Part shown: piece after piece, positions 46,633-59,800 of the stretch | Position numbering within the stretch: the stretch's first letter is position 1 | Layout of the letters: every line of letters begins with the position of its first letter | Source: Hyalella azteca | Taxonomy: Eukaryota; Arthropoda; Malacostraca; Amphipoda; Hyalellidae | Direction of reading: 5' to 3' | NCBI RefSeq assembly: GCF_000764305.2 | Contig: NW_025937957.1 | Location: 100,382-164,381, forward strand | Length of the DNA: 64,000 nucleotides | The notes under the pieces: model-generated | Database searches by the model: none | What the model was told of the DNA's origin: nothing | What the model saw: only the letters and a program-made list of their open reading frames with translations | Translations under genes and position numbers: made by a program

Positions 46633-48011
46633 AATATCATAATGATAATGTCATAATAATAATTTTAAGTCGTCTGGTCTTCGAATAGAATGAAAATTTA
46701 ATTGTTGATTATTGTATATTATGAAGGTAATAATATCCTTTCTATTTAGTGATCAACATAAGTAACGATATGAAAGCGTGATTAAATTATTATATAGATG
46801 CTAAGGATTTAGATCCCAAATCGGATGCAATTGAGTGCGTCTAACTACGGCTAAACGACCCGGCCTTAATCTATAACTCGTAATTGCATAAACGCACTTC
46901 ATTATCTTAAAGTGTCTTGCACGTCAGATAGCACTAGTAACATGAAAGAGCTTGGGCGTGTGAAAAGGTGGTTGAATTCGCACTCTTACCAGCAGGTAGG
47001 TTCCGTGCTTGCAGCAACAAGAGCTTTCCCTAATTCCGGTAATCAAGATCGTTATGCGCAACGCAATGTGAATCCCCTGTAAGAAAAAATATGCAAAATA
47101 ATAATAATAATAATAGAGTTAATTGCTCTTTTTAAACAATTTTTTAGGACAAGATTAGGCAATAGGTATAAGCGTTTTATCTCTAGTGTTAGTAATGAAA
47201 TTATTTATGTATTAATTGTGACTCGACTTTGATTTGTAATGACGGCTTTCTGTTCTCACTGTTACCCATGTTGCATGCAGCCCCCGCCTGAGCAATAATC
47301 ACAAGCCTTACAAACTATAACTCGATTGTTACATAATTTTAGTAATTTATATTCATTTCTGTTGAATTTTGATTTATATCTCGCCAAAAATTAACTTACA
47401 AAATTATTGGCGCACGAATTTAATTGCAGTTTCCATTAAATTTGATAGTATAATTTACACTAATATTTTTGGTGAGTACTGATCATTCCCGGCTAGAAAA
47501 ATTGCAGCTGTGAACATTACGACTTAATCAATCCTTGTTAATTTACTTGTACAAGAAATTTTGTTCTAAAGCTACAATCTCAAATGTGAAGGACACGAAT
47601 TTAGTCAAATTTATTTTGCATTCGATTGTCTGTTGTTCAAAATTAACTTCTGCTACGACGGTAGAAGTACTTGGGAGATCATTCCAATCTTCGCGAACTT
47701 GACTAAATTGTCCTGAATTTGAAAGCTGCTATTTTCAATCCGGAATTCATCCAATTAATAATGAAGCATTAAAATTGGTCGGCTTGAATGCACGCCATGC
47801 ACGAAACTGGTTTGAATATAAATGGGCTAGGTAAAACAGACATCCGTCAAAAATTGGCTAGTAAAAATATTATTGCTAGTCGCGGTACTGTAAACATGGA
47901 AATTTTAAATAGTTTACATGGATGATAGAAATCATCCAGGTTCTATAATGAGTCAATATTCGAAGTGGCAGCGCCATATCACATTAAGGGAAAGATTTCT
48001 TGCTTGTCCAA
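46633..48011. other. no gene recognised
   Basis: AT-rich. A short (ATA)n run lies at about 47098-47115. No supported coding sequence. Confidence 0.45.
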
Positions 48012-48233
48012 GGGTTCCAGTTAGAGTACCAGGATTGGAGCAGATGAGCGGGTTCGATCCCAGCTCTGCGCGCCAGACTCTGGTCAAATCAGCGACGAGG
48101 CCGGGCGGTTAAGCACAGTAGAATATTGGAGCACTGAAATGCGTGTTCGATACCGCAGCAAGCTGTGATTGTTTTGTTATGTTGATAATCGGAGACAGCT
48201 CTAACGGCCTAATGAACGCTGAAACCACTCTTA
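48012..48233 (+). repeat. dimeric tRNA-derived SINE, copy 2
   Basis: The B box GGTTCGATCCC at about 48050, the GGCCGGGCGGTTAAGCACAG block and the second B-like TTCGATACC are all present. The A-box region is degraded. It ends AATGAACGCTGAAACC, in the place of AATAAACGTTGAAACC in copy 1. Confidence 0.82.
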
Positions 48234-49599
48234 TTTTGACAATTACAATCCTAAGCCGACCAAAAATTTGCTAAGGGCTTCAAGGATGAATTGCCAATAG
48301 TGGCATTTGTGGAATTTTGCCACGACCGAGAACACAAATATCATGTTTAAGTCATCCGCGTTAAAAAGAATTAATTGCGAAGCGAAATTTGAATTTCTTT
48401 TTCGCGGCCCGTACGTGCTGTACTAATTCTGGACCATGATGAAAAATTGTGATTTCAGTAACAATTCTACACACGGTATTAGCCCGCTACGTGCAACTAA
48501 TCTTGATAATCCAAAAGAATTGTCTCATATATCTCCATCATTAACTTCTTTACTTCATAAAATTTAGTGAAGCTGCAAATAAAAGTTGAATAAAATTGTT
48601 GACTTAACAGAGGCTTAAAATAAAAATTTATCTTTACTTCTTCAATTTTCGATTTATATCCTAATTGATTCTTTAACACTTCTTATACATCCACATTCCT
48701 AAACCTGATTCACTCACAACAAAATTACATTAGGGCTCTCATTTTTATCAACAAACTACCCTTAACTTCTACAGTGGGTGATTGACAGGACACAAACAGT
48801 TGAAATACTCTTTTTATTGAGGTAAAAATGTTATACAGTAGGAGCGATATTTTGCTGTTGTACATTTTCCACTGCAATTATTTCCGTGACATCGAATGCA
48901 TCCATACACCGACCTATAAAGAAGTGGCCATAGGAGAATAAAATCTTAAAATTCGCACTTAAATGCAGTAATTAGAGCTCAAAGAATTGTTTAACTTCTG
49001 AATAGTTATTGTCTCTCTTTAAAAATTTCCCATTCATGGAAAATTAAATGGCTCATAGAAATATTAAAATGTTAGAAATTGAATTGTTTTTCACGCTTGC
49101 GATGTCCGACATTTAATGGAATTAGTTAATTCCTTGCCCTGTATTACGCCAGGAAAGAGTTACTATTCATTAAAAGCCATTGACAAATATTGGATGAAGT
49201 TTCGTACATTTCTTTGCGGGGTTAATTTTTATTTTTCTAATCGGAGCTTCTTTACTGAGCAGAGCATTCGACAGCTACTCGAATGCTCTAATTCGGGAAG
49301 CCTAATTAGTGAAATGATAACAGCAGACGTTGTAACTCTTCCCTTGCCTCATTCAAGGGAGCGCTTCTTTTAATGGCAAGCTTTGACTTTCTTATCACAT
49401 TATATACAAAGAAAATCAATAATCTATCGTGCTACATCCTTCTCCTCTAACTTTAACAGCAAATTTAAATCATTTATTACAGACTACTATTTATTAATCA
49501 ATCTTTTATCAAACTTGGACTACTATAAGTTAAGGAGCAGATCATCTTCTTGTGGAGACGTCTCACTTATAAGATTAGGGATCATGGGCTGGCTGGATA
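48234..49599. other. no gene recognised; possible polyadenylation signals of the Sidestep-like gene
   Basis: On the minus strand AATAAA occurs at 49478-49473 and 49495-49490, about 800 nt past the stop codon at 50292. These are the nearest canonical signals I see downstream of the gene. Use is not shown. Confidence 0.3.
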
Positions 49600-50280
49600 C
49601 CGAGACTGTGCGTGGAACATGTGCAAATATGGGAACATTGTGAACATCGCTGGGCGTGCAGCGAACGTTGATAGATGCTGGAAGAACATTGCTAGGGGCT
49701 CAATGTACAGAATTAGGCATTTAGAAAACATTGTTAGATGTTGAATGCATCGAATTGGGTATCAAGATGACAATATTGCTAGGGGTTGAATGTTCGGTTT
49801 TAGACACTGAGAAAACATTGTTAGGGATTAGATGTACCGAATTGAGATAACATTGCTTGGGGTTGACTGTTCAGTTCTAGACATTGAGAAACATTGTTAT
49901 GGGTTGAATGTACCGAAGAATTGGGCATCAAGAAAACACTGCTAAGGGTTGAATGTTCAGTATATTGGACATCGAGAAAACATTGTTATTGATTGAATGT
50001 ACAGTGTTAGACATTGGGAAAACATTGCTCGGAGTTGAATGTACACTATTGTACACCATTTGATATCAAGAGAATATTGTTAGGGGTTGCGTGTAAAGGA
50101 TTGGGTATCGATAAAACATTGCTAGAGGTCGAATGCTGCGTACTGTAGACGAAAAATCATTAATTTGGGTTGACTTTACAGTCCCGTTCCCCGAGAAAAC
50201 ATTGCTATGAGTGAATGTACAATGTTAGGCATCGACAAAACATTGCTATTGTTTTAATATAATTAACTGGAAAGGCTTTA
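49600..50280 (+). repeat. degenerate approximately 50-bp tandem array, probable 3' UTR
   Basis: About 12 diverged units share GAAAACATTGCTAGGGGTTG followed by AATGTAC and GAC/ATTGAG. The array ends about 12 bp from the stop codon of the minus-strand gene, so the transcript would carry it as 3' UTR unless cleaved early. Confidence 0.75.
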
Positions 50281-50291
50281 AACATTTTTCG

Positions 50292-50816
50292 TCATGGTGG
50301 TGTACCCCTTGATATTAAAAAACTGTTGCCTAAAAAGGAGTTCACATTACTTTGCATTGAGAAAGTATTCACGTTAGTTGGTTGAAAATCGCTAGAAATT
50401 CTGTGAATGGTGCTTGACGTCCCTAAACTACCTGTCTTTGGAAGAGCTCTACTGTCATCACTTTGCGGTGAGGGTGTGAACTCGAGTGGAGTGTGAACAC
50501 CACTCTTGATGTTATTTGGTGTTGGAATAATTGAGGCAGGAGAGTGAACGCCACTCATGACGTTGCATGATGATGGAAGGACCGGGGTAGGGGTGTGAAC
50601 GCCACTCATGACGTTGTGTGGTGATGCAATGACCGGGATGTGAACACCAGTTATGATGTTGTGAACATTTATTGGTAAGATGTGACCGTCTCCAGGCGAA
50701 GCGTGAACTCCGCAGGCGGTGTTCACGGTATGAGGAACAGCTGCGCTGGAAGTCGGGAAGGAAACGGGAATTTTCTGGAGCGGTGAGCCAGACGAATATG
50801 CCGGGCTCATTAGAAT
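50292..50816 (-). CDS. Sidestep-like gene, last coding exon (cytoplasmic tail)
   Basis: The acceptor TTTTATCACAACAG lies before ATTCTAATG, entering in phase 0. It gives 174 residues and a TGA at 50294-50292. The tail is disordered, Ser/Pro/Thr-rich, and built in its middle of about five degenerate units of roughly 20 residues around NVMSGVHTP (GVH at five places). The DNA copies (GTGTGAACGCCACTCATGAC on the plus strand) still resemble each other, so the repeat expansion is recent compared with the gene. The C-terminus is SRGTPP. A GT just before the stop (GGGGTACA) could act as a donor, so a further exon cannot be excluded. Confidence 0.78.
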   Translation of the reverse strand: MLMSPAYSSGSPLQKIPVSFPTSSAAVPHTVNTACGVHASPGDGHILPINVHNIITGVHIPVIASPHNVMSGVHTPTPVLPSSCNVMSGVHSPASIIPTPNNIKSGVHTPLEFTPSPQSDDSRALPKTGSLGTSSTIHRISSDFQPTNVNTFSMQSNVNSFLGNSFLISRGTPP

Positions 50817-53800
50817 CTGTTGTGATAAAACAGGGAACGGTGATAAAATATTTTTATTATTTGTGCCACAAATAATTTCAATTTTTAAATCTTTTATTAA
50901 ATTTTTGTATTTTTTATGTGTGATAAATTTAAATTACATGAGTAATTTCTAAATTTATACTCTTAAAATGTCCTCCTAAAACTTATTCAGTGCCGTTCAA
51001 TAAATTAAAACCCTCAATATTGGCTACAATTGGAGCTTGCAATATATTGAAAAACGCAAAGAAAATGAAATTCAGTTAATAATTCTTTAGGCAAGTTACC
51101 GTCTCGTACACATAACAAGCTTCCATGTGATATGATCAATAATTATTTCTTTATGCTGAATAACACGAAGCTCATAGTTATGATTTTGATTTGAAAAATA
51201 ATAATTCCTTCTTAAAAATACAATAATTTTCCAGAAATTTCAGTATATATTTTCAATGTTGTCACTAATTAAACTTTGTTAATAATTAAAATGCTTTTTT
51301 ATCTGAAATGTATGATTGCATCCGAAAGCGACACTAAGATTTACGAACTCAAAAGTTGTGATAGATGCATTATAGATTTCTTACGAGTCTATTTTTGAAT
51401 GATGTTCTCTGACTGAATTCCTGAACTAGCCGCTTTCATGCGCGCTTAAGTGAAAACTACAAAACTGTTTGTCGTTTTTTTTATTATCCAATCATACAAT
51501 TCTATGACTCATCTACTCATCAAAGATCTACTCATCTACTTGAGCAAGAAAAAATAATGAATTTTTCAAATGAACAATTTTCTTCTTCCATTTGTTTAAT
51601 GCTCCCCTAATCATTTAATTTAAAATATTAAATTAAATGGTAGATTTGTTGCTTGTAGAAATTGGAAACCATTCGCTGATATTTAACTATTATTTGCATG
51701 ATAACGATTTCGTATCCTCAATGTTTTTGGCCGCTTCGATTGCTTCTCGGATTGGCTTAGCATCCAAATGATGAATGTTGTTATCTATTGTATTTTTAAA
51801 AATTTTATTCTGAATATTTTACCTTAGGAGATCCAGGAGAGGTAGGTTGTTTACGTGGGCCTGAAGGTCGGATCCAAAATTCACTCTCATCCAGGTTAAC
51901 TGGGACAACCAATAACAAATATTGGGTAAATAAATAATCAGCAATTTAAAATTTCATAAATCTTACTTTAAAAATATGTTGAAAAGACAAATTTCTCATG
52001 CAAAATCCAATTTTTATTCAAATCTACATGTTTCTGATCTCAATTTTTGCATGCAAACAAAAAATTACTACCTCTTTTTTACTCGTTTATCATTTTCATT
52101 ATTAGCCTAAAAATGGTTAAGAAGGACGTATCGTTACAGTTAAAAGGACGGTTCATAAAGCAAAAGGACGTATCAGTGCTACATGGATGAAATGTGTCAT
52201 TATTTGGACAATATGATACATGTATTTTCTGTGTGAATTATTCATATGTTGAACTCCCTTCCGAATCATGGATGCTTTATAACAATAACATCAGTTTCAT
52301 TGGAAATGCTCGACGACAAAATGAAGATTTTGTAAAATAAACTTTAGTAAGTAAAAAATGTTTAAATGTGCATTAGATTTTATGAAAAATTTTTGAAACA
52401 CTGTTTATGTTCAGACTCAAGTCCCGGCCCGACAATTTTTTTTAAACTTGAACACAAACAGTATTAAAAAAGACCGATCTACGGTGTTTGAATCAAATAG
52501 GTTTAATTTTTTCAGTTTTTAGCATCAATCAAAGAGCATCCTACTGTTAAAAATTATTCGTTTCAGAATAATTAACATAATTAGATACTCGTAGAACTAG
52601 TTCTTTTCGGGATCCAAAGTTTGTTAACAGAATCTATGACATGTCGAAACTAATCCTGGACACTTGTTATTATAAAGCCAACATTTATTTATGAAAGTCT
52701 GTTATACCTAAGTATATTGACGAACAATAATTATTCCTTCTTAGCTTGAATATAAGCGTTGATTATTTCATAGCATAGCATAGCATAATGATTTCAACGT
52801 TTATTGGGCTGTAGGCTTGTCGCCGATTCCCAGCATGGCAGAACATTCACAGCTTGTTGCGGTCTCGAACTCACAACTCGCTGCTCCAAATTCTGCTGTG
52901 CTTAACCGCCCGGCCTCCTCGCCGATTCTGACCAGAAACTGACGCACAGAGCTGGGATCGAACCCGCGCCTTTGCGCCAATCTTGGTACTCTGAACTGTA
53001 ACCACTGGGCCACTGTGGCCTTTCAATAAACTCATCTTTTCGGATCTTGGAATTTGACCATTGATTGTGACGCCTAATCTGTGACCGCAAATATTCCAGC
53101 CAAGTTATTCGTCGTTTCTATTGACTTCTTTGCCTCTCAATGCAAACGCACAGAGAAATTTGAAAATTTTTGTCCAAGGTGAGACCTTTATGCCCGTGTG
53201 TGTGTGTGTTATGCTGACCAAGATCGGGCGTATCGGACTAATGGGCTTATCAGTGCCACGTTTTCTCGTGTTGTGCTTTAGAAAGTGTCACTATATGGAC
53301 ACTATAACACATTCATTTTTCTCATTGCTAGCTTGGTTTTAGTTGGCACTAAAGCTCATATGTTGAACCGAAATTTTGTGGAATAACGAGGAGCTGAAGG
53401 AGCTTGACAGGAAAGTTGACCGCCTACGTTTTTATGAACAAATAAAGCAAATTTCTACTTGAAAATCGTCGATTTAAAAAAGAATAATAAAATTAATTGG
53501 TAATTTCAAAAGTTTCAAGCTAATATATTTTAAATCATTTTCAAGTGCAAAATTCGAGTAAATAAAATTGTTTCAGTCATCGCAGGAATTAAAATGTTTG
53601 ATTAAGTTCTTTGTGCCCCATGCACAACTTTAAAAACTTTTTCTCGGAGATTTATCGGACATTTACTACGGCATAAATTTAACAAGACAATTTTTCTCTG
53701 GAACTGAAGGGAACCGGCTACCCTCCGGAAAAAACTTCTACAGTTATTATCCGATCATCATGAAACTTCATATACATACGTAAAATGTAAAAACAATAAC

Positions 53801-56800
53801 ATTTTGCTCCCATGAATTTTTCGAAAAAATTGATAGAAAACGTGAAATTCATAGAAAACTGCTAAAAAAGGGTACTTTAGAAAATCTATCTCCTCCTACA
53901 AATATCATCCTACAACATCGAGACACGGATCATTCTAGTCGTAAAGACCATACCTATCGACTAACTGATCATTTTTTCTCATTTTCCCCATAGTTTTCTT
54001 TTAATGCGCGTTTTCCCGTTTTTCTCATTTTTTTCACATTTTCCCCCCTCCCCCCCCCTTCTCCCCCATATATAAGACGAACCATACATAAATTAAAAAA
54101 AAAGATCAGTTACTTTATAGGTATGGTCTTTACGAATCGAATGGTATATGTCTCATTGCTGTAGCTTGAAAACTGTAGGAGGAGATAGGTTTGCCGTGAG
54201 AGCAATAGGATAATGCCATAATTGGCCACTTTACGTCAGACGTTCCTTTTTAGTGTGTCCAGCCTTCGAATTAATCCCATAGACTTTACTGAAGGGCCCT
54301 CAAAACCGCCCCCCTTCAGGGAGCTGTCACGAAATCATTTTTCGACGTAGAGAGATGATTCTGGTACCGTTCGATGTGTCAGAAAGTAAGCTTTAAGATG
54401 AGCACAAAAACCGGAAAACGCCAAAATTGAAAATTTAGGAGTAGCCGGTCCCCTTAATGCATTTACGTGATTGTGAGTAAAATATCTCCAAAAATTTTCA
54501 ACCAAAAAGTTCTTTTTAGCGCATTTTCTCATTTATGGAAAAAATGCACTATTTTGCTCGACTTGTCCGTCCGTCTGTCCGTTTGTCTGTCCGTCCGTCC
54601 GTGACTTCACGTTTTCGTAGACGAAATAATGCGTTCTCTGTCTCTCACTGCAGTGAGTACTGAGTTATATATTTTTTCTTTATCACAGTTTTCTCACCGG
54701 TTTGCCTAGTGTCAAACTCCCCTGATGCCTCTGCAGCCGCGGTGACCACATCGTCGTTACCATCCGTGCTGCCGTGCTGCTCAGCACGACTGTCTCGTCT
54801 CTTCCTCGTCCTCCTCCTGCTTCGTCTGACGAGGAGCAGCACGACCGCCACGACGAGCAGAATTAATGAGAGCAACAAAGCGCCCGTCGCGGCGGCCGCT
54901 AGCCACGTCAGGGGGGACGAGGTGGGCGACACAACGGGCGTCTCGACCACCACCTCAGCGTCCGTGGGTTCCCCTGGGCGGATGAATAAATATATAAAAG
55001 TAGTATAGATGAGAGCCTTTCATCACAGTTTGCATAAACGACTTAATAAGGTAAATAAAATGTACCCTCGAATAAAACCTGACCATTTACCTCGAACGTT
55101 CCCTAATTTTTTAACCACCGCCGTCAATAACGTTTCGTAATTCTTTATTAATAAAAATCCGGGAATTGACCTTGAATGAGCAAAACCGTTTGCATGGTTA
55201 AATGGTTTGATTTGAGTTGAACCAACCCATCTACATGAATCACCGTCCTGCTCAGCAAATTTATTAATTCGATGTCCATCTATTTAATCAATATCGAATT
55301 TAAATTTACCCAACGCTTACCCATTTACGTCCAATTCATAAATTTACTCAATTTAAATATACCCCAGATGTCAGAGCTGACTTTGGTTATTCTTTACGGC
55401 ACTCAGCTACAATCGCACTCTCAAAAAAAAGCACTCCAAAAAACTCGCTTGGACCTCTCTGATACCAAGATCGGTCTAGCGGACAAAAATATCCACAATA
55501 GTTTAAGCAACATCGCTAATATTGATAGAGTTCTAGAATTAGGAAACAAGCAAAGATGAATAATAAGAAACCGCGAATTGAACCACGTGAAATGATGATT
55601 TTATTAAAATATTTGAATGCTTAATAGAATCATAGAATGTTCTTTAATAAAAGTAAAATACATTCTTAAGAGATCATATTCTTTTCGACTCCTTTCTACA
55701 GCTGTTCTATGAAAAACATTCGCCCAGATCTCGCTGCTATAGCTCAATTAATTCCTACTCAAACAAACGAGTTTCATGCAAGTTAGAAAAAAATTTCTCC
55801 CACAACGGATGTGAAATACTTGTCTAAAACAAAAATCATCTTTATCGCATAATTCACTTGAAGACATAATCAGAAAAATAACAAATTAGATGTTTATAAA
55901 TAATAATACTAGGTAATTCATAATGATTTAAACTCAATCACATGCGTGATGAATTGAAAATGTTTCGTGCTCATTACAGGATGTCATCGTTGAACGCTTA
56001 GAAATCGCTTGTAATATCTGAAAATTTTGCGTTAACAAACTGTGGGTAAAAGAAAGCCCAGATTTTACATTTAATCATAAATAAACTTATATTATATTAT
56101 ATAAATATAGTTATATATACACATAATATGTATTCAACTCATTATGCCGTGCAAAATATATTGAAAGGAATGATTTTTATATTTCATGTTTTACTTCATG
56201 TTTGCCATTGTTCCACACATATGAAAAAATTAACTTGAATGAATAATCTCACAAAAAATTTGTTCGCCGTTTCAGCGTCTCTAGGTTTGACTGGGAGAGT
56301 GGCAATTAATTGCAGTTCATAGTATGTTTAAACGATTTTGCAAATTCTATATCTCATTCTATTTGTTGAGCTTTTCCACACATACAAAATAATCATCGTA
56401 AATATTACGTGCCGAATCATTCGAAAAAATTTCCTCGCTACCTCAGTGGCTGTGGGTTCGCCTGAACGGATGGACGTGCAATGCACGTTATTCAAAAGAA
56501 AAATAAAAATCTGGTGTGAAAAAAGAGGAAGGCTACACAAACGAATGAATGAATGAGTATGGAAGCCGCGAGGAGAAAGGATGTAATTGATACGGTCACA
56601 AAGAGAATATAGAGCAAACGAGGAAGACTAAACAATTAATAATACTGGTCGGTCTCTTAAACTAAATGAAAGTCGCAAGTATACATATATTAATACTTTT
56701 AATCTCCTCTGGCAGCAGAATTTTAAGAATTCGAACGAAAAATATATCGAGCGGTCAAAAATTGTAAAAAATTAAATTTTATTTTCAATAAAACATGCAA

Positions 56801-59800
56801 TCCAGAATGTTATAAATCGTTAGTTTCCGTTAACTCAAGCCATCGTGATTTACAAGCCAACCCACCTACAAATAATCTATCCTACTCTCTATTTTCAAAC
56901 CTACTCATCTCTTTATAAAATTATGACAGTGGTAAATTATAAATCCATACAAAATGTCCAACTGATTTTCCCAATATCCAGCCTGCATTTTTCACTAGTT
57001 CTTGTTCACTAACAAGTTTCGCTGTGTGTTTTCTATTATCTATATTAGCCGTTTGTTCCCAAGCCAGTTTGTATCAAAACTGTTTGTCCCCAAACCATTT
57101 ATCCCCAAACAATTTAACCCCAAACCATTTATCCCAAAACCATTTATCCTCAAACTCCCAAACCATTTATCCCCAAACCATTTATCCCCAAACCATTTAT
57201 CCCCAAACCATTTGTCCCCAAACCATTTATTCCCAAACCATTTGTCACCAAACTATTTACCCCCAAACCATTTACCCCCAAACCATTTACCCCCAAACCA
57301 TTTATCCCCAAACCATTTCCCTCTATACAAATGTTATGTCACGTCATCCCGAGGCATCACCCCGCGGTTATCGTCAGTGCAGCAGCTCACAGCAGACAAT
57401 CATGGCAGATTTATCGGTATATTTCGGCCTGCCGCTTGTTGGCCGCCGATCTGCCGACCAATATTAAGGCAGAGACTGATCGATGTCACCGGCAGAAGTT
57501 ATCGCTCTTATAGCACGCGAACTGCGCGTCGCAAGCGTCACCTTTAGCGACGCTTATGTTACTTTCGCTGCGTCATTCCGACAGACATTTGGAATTCAAC
57601 TCTCATTAAGAATTGGCCATTTAATGTGAACATTATAATATGGTATAATATAGAATAATATTATACATAACATTTATAAATTATAATAATTAATAAATAT
57701 CGTATAGTTTTGCGATCAGTTTGCTTTCACTCGTCAATATTTCACAGTACAGTAGAGATGAGAAATTATTTATATAAATTCAGAATGATAAGTAAAATAA
57801 TTACTTATCTAATGCAGCATCGGTTTCTGAAACGAACAGGTGCATAATACACAGGATGAATGACTGAATAGTGAATAAATATTTGCACTGTCGGTCACCA
57901 GGCAGCCATGAGGTAAGTATTGTAATAGCCTCTTATAACACAGTAGAATAAATTTGTAAATAGTTGTACCTAAATATGAAAGTTAAATGTTAATTACGAG
58001 ATGAATGAATTACTGTGAAAAGAATAATTTACGGATGATCAGAGTGATTCCTAATTATCAACAGAATGTTAGTGATTTTGCTTAAATTATTTTCAAATAA
58101 CAGTGCTAATCATCTAAAAAATTAGATCAGTACTCACTGCAATGATTGATAGAGAGCGCATTTTCTCGTGTCTGTTCTCGTGAAGTCACGGACGGACAGA
58201 CGGACGGACGGACATGACGAGCACAATAACTAATTTTTTCCATAAATGAGAAAATGAGCTAAAAATGCCGAATACCTCGTAGTTGTTCCATGTTTTCAAA
58301 TCGCGTACAACCTACACCGCGGCCGTTCTTAAATTGAATATAATTTTTTATTTATTTAAAAAATGACACAAGAACTGTGCCTAAGAATCTGTATTAATAT
58401 TATGAATTTATCGTCTCCGCTGAATAACGTACCTACTTTTGGGCAAGTTCAAATGTCAGAAGAAATATCTCATTAGTTTTATTATTTCCTTTTTGCACCG
58501 CAGGACCCTTATTAACATCTGAGGTTCCAAATCATGCACCAAAAAATCAATTTCCGTAAAATAAGTCAAATAAACTTTTAACTTCAAATAATTGAATAAT
58601 TTCATTATGATAGTATAAAATTAGCATTGAAAAATTGTTAATCCAACGACTTGCATCTAACGAATTGTCAATTCGAATCGAATTAAATAGAGAATAGAAA
58701 CCAAGTCAGAAGCAAATGCCACGCTGTCTTGTATCTTGTATTAATTAGTTGGCTATAGCATCGCCGCTCTGCATAGAAAATTATCGTTCGAATTTCGCGT
58801 CCAGCGTACATGATACCGCATGCAAATGGTTTTAATTTCCCATATTTTCTTTCTGAAATTGTAAAAACGCAAATGAAAACAAGATTTAATTATGCATCTT
58901 CCGTTCTTTTAATGCCATCGCAAGCTGTTCACATTCCAACTCAAACGCGTCTATTTTTTTTCTCGTCGGGTGAATGAGAAGTGAAAGGCAATATTTTCCC
59001 TGTTGATAAACTATCAGTTTTTTAATTTTGCTAGACTATTGTTCTTCGTAATGGTTTTATTGAAGAACATAGTCAGCCAACATTGTAAAATTAAAATATT
59101 CTTCATCTGACTACGATAAAGGTCGAAGAATCGACGATGAATAACAATGGCATGATGAATAATTCGCCCTTGAATAACTTTATTAATGCATTTTTTCGAT
59201 TAAATATTCACATTTTTTAAATATTGGATTTTTGATCAAAAGTTTAATTGCATTTGCTGAGATGCACCCAAATCAACCTGTTCGTTTTAATGCGTATCAG
59301 AACTGCCTAATACATAAATTAGTGAAATAAAACTACGCATTACAACTCCTTCAAACCTAATGAACTCAACGCTATCTCCAGGTCACTAATACTCGTAAAA
59401 GAAACGAAAATCACTCGCAGTGACGATTTTTTGTAACGGTCAAGGCCATTCATAAGAAACGTAATAGAAACTATTAATGCAATGTCTGAGTTCAAATTTC
59501 AAGGAAAATGTCTTCGCAGATTTAAAATATAGTAGTAAGTACGATTTCCTCGCTTACTCAAGGCATTTTTCTCATGGTTACCACAGAATTTAATCGGACA
59601 TTTTTCCAAGCAATCCGCTTTATAAGTATTCTATGCTCTTAGAGTCGATGAAAAAAATGTAAACTCATAAACACAGCGGCAACATTTAAAGGCTATGCTT
59701 TTTTAGAAGCCGTATGCTCAGTAGTAGCAGAATTGCTTCACTACTACAAATTTCTCCTATATTAGTGCTGTCTTATAGTGAGCACATGTAAAAGGAAAAT

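Noticed and set aside
54709..55008. Plus-strand 99-codon frame rich in Ser, Ala and Thr
   Set aside because: Antisense shadow of the GC-rich transmembrane exon.
57002..57547. 181- and 147-codon frames with NHLSP or QTIYP repeats
   Set aside because: Produced by the 15-bp minisatellite in intron 3 of the minus-strand gene.
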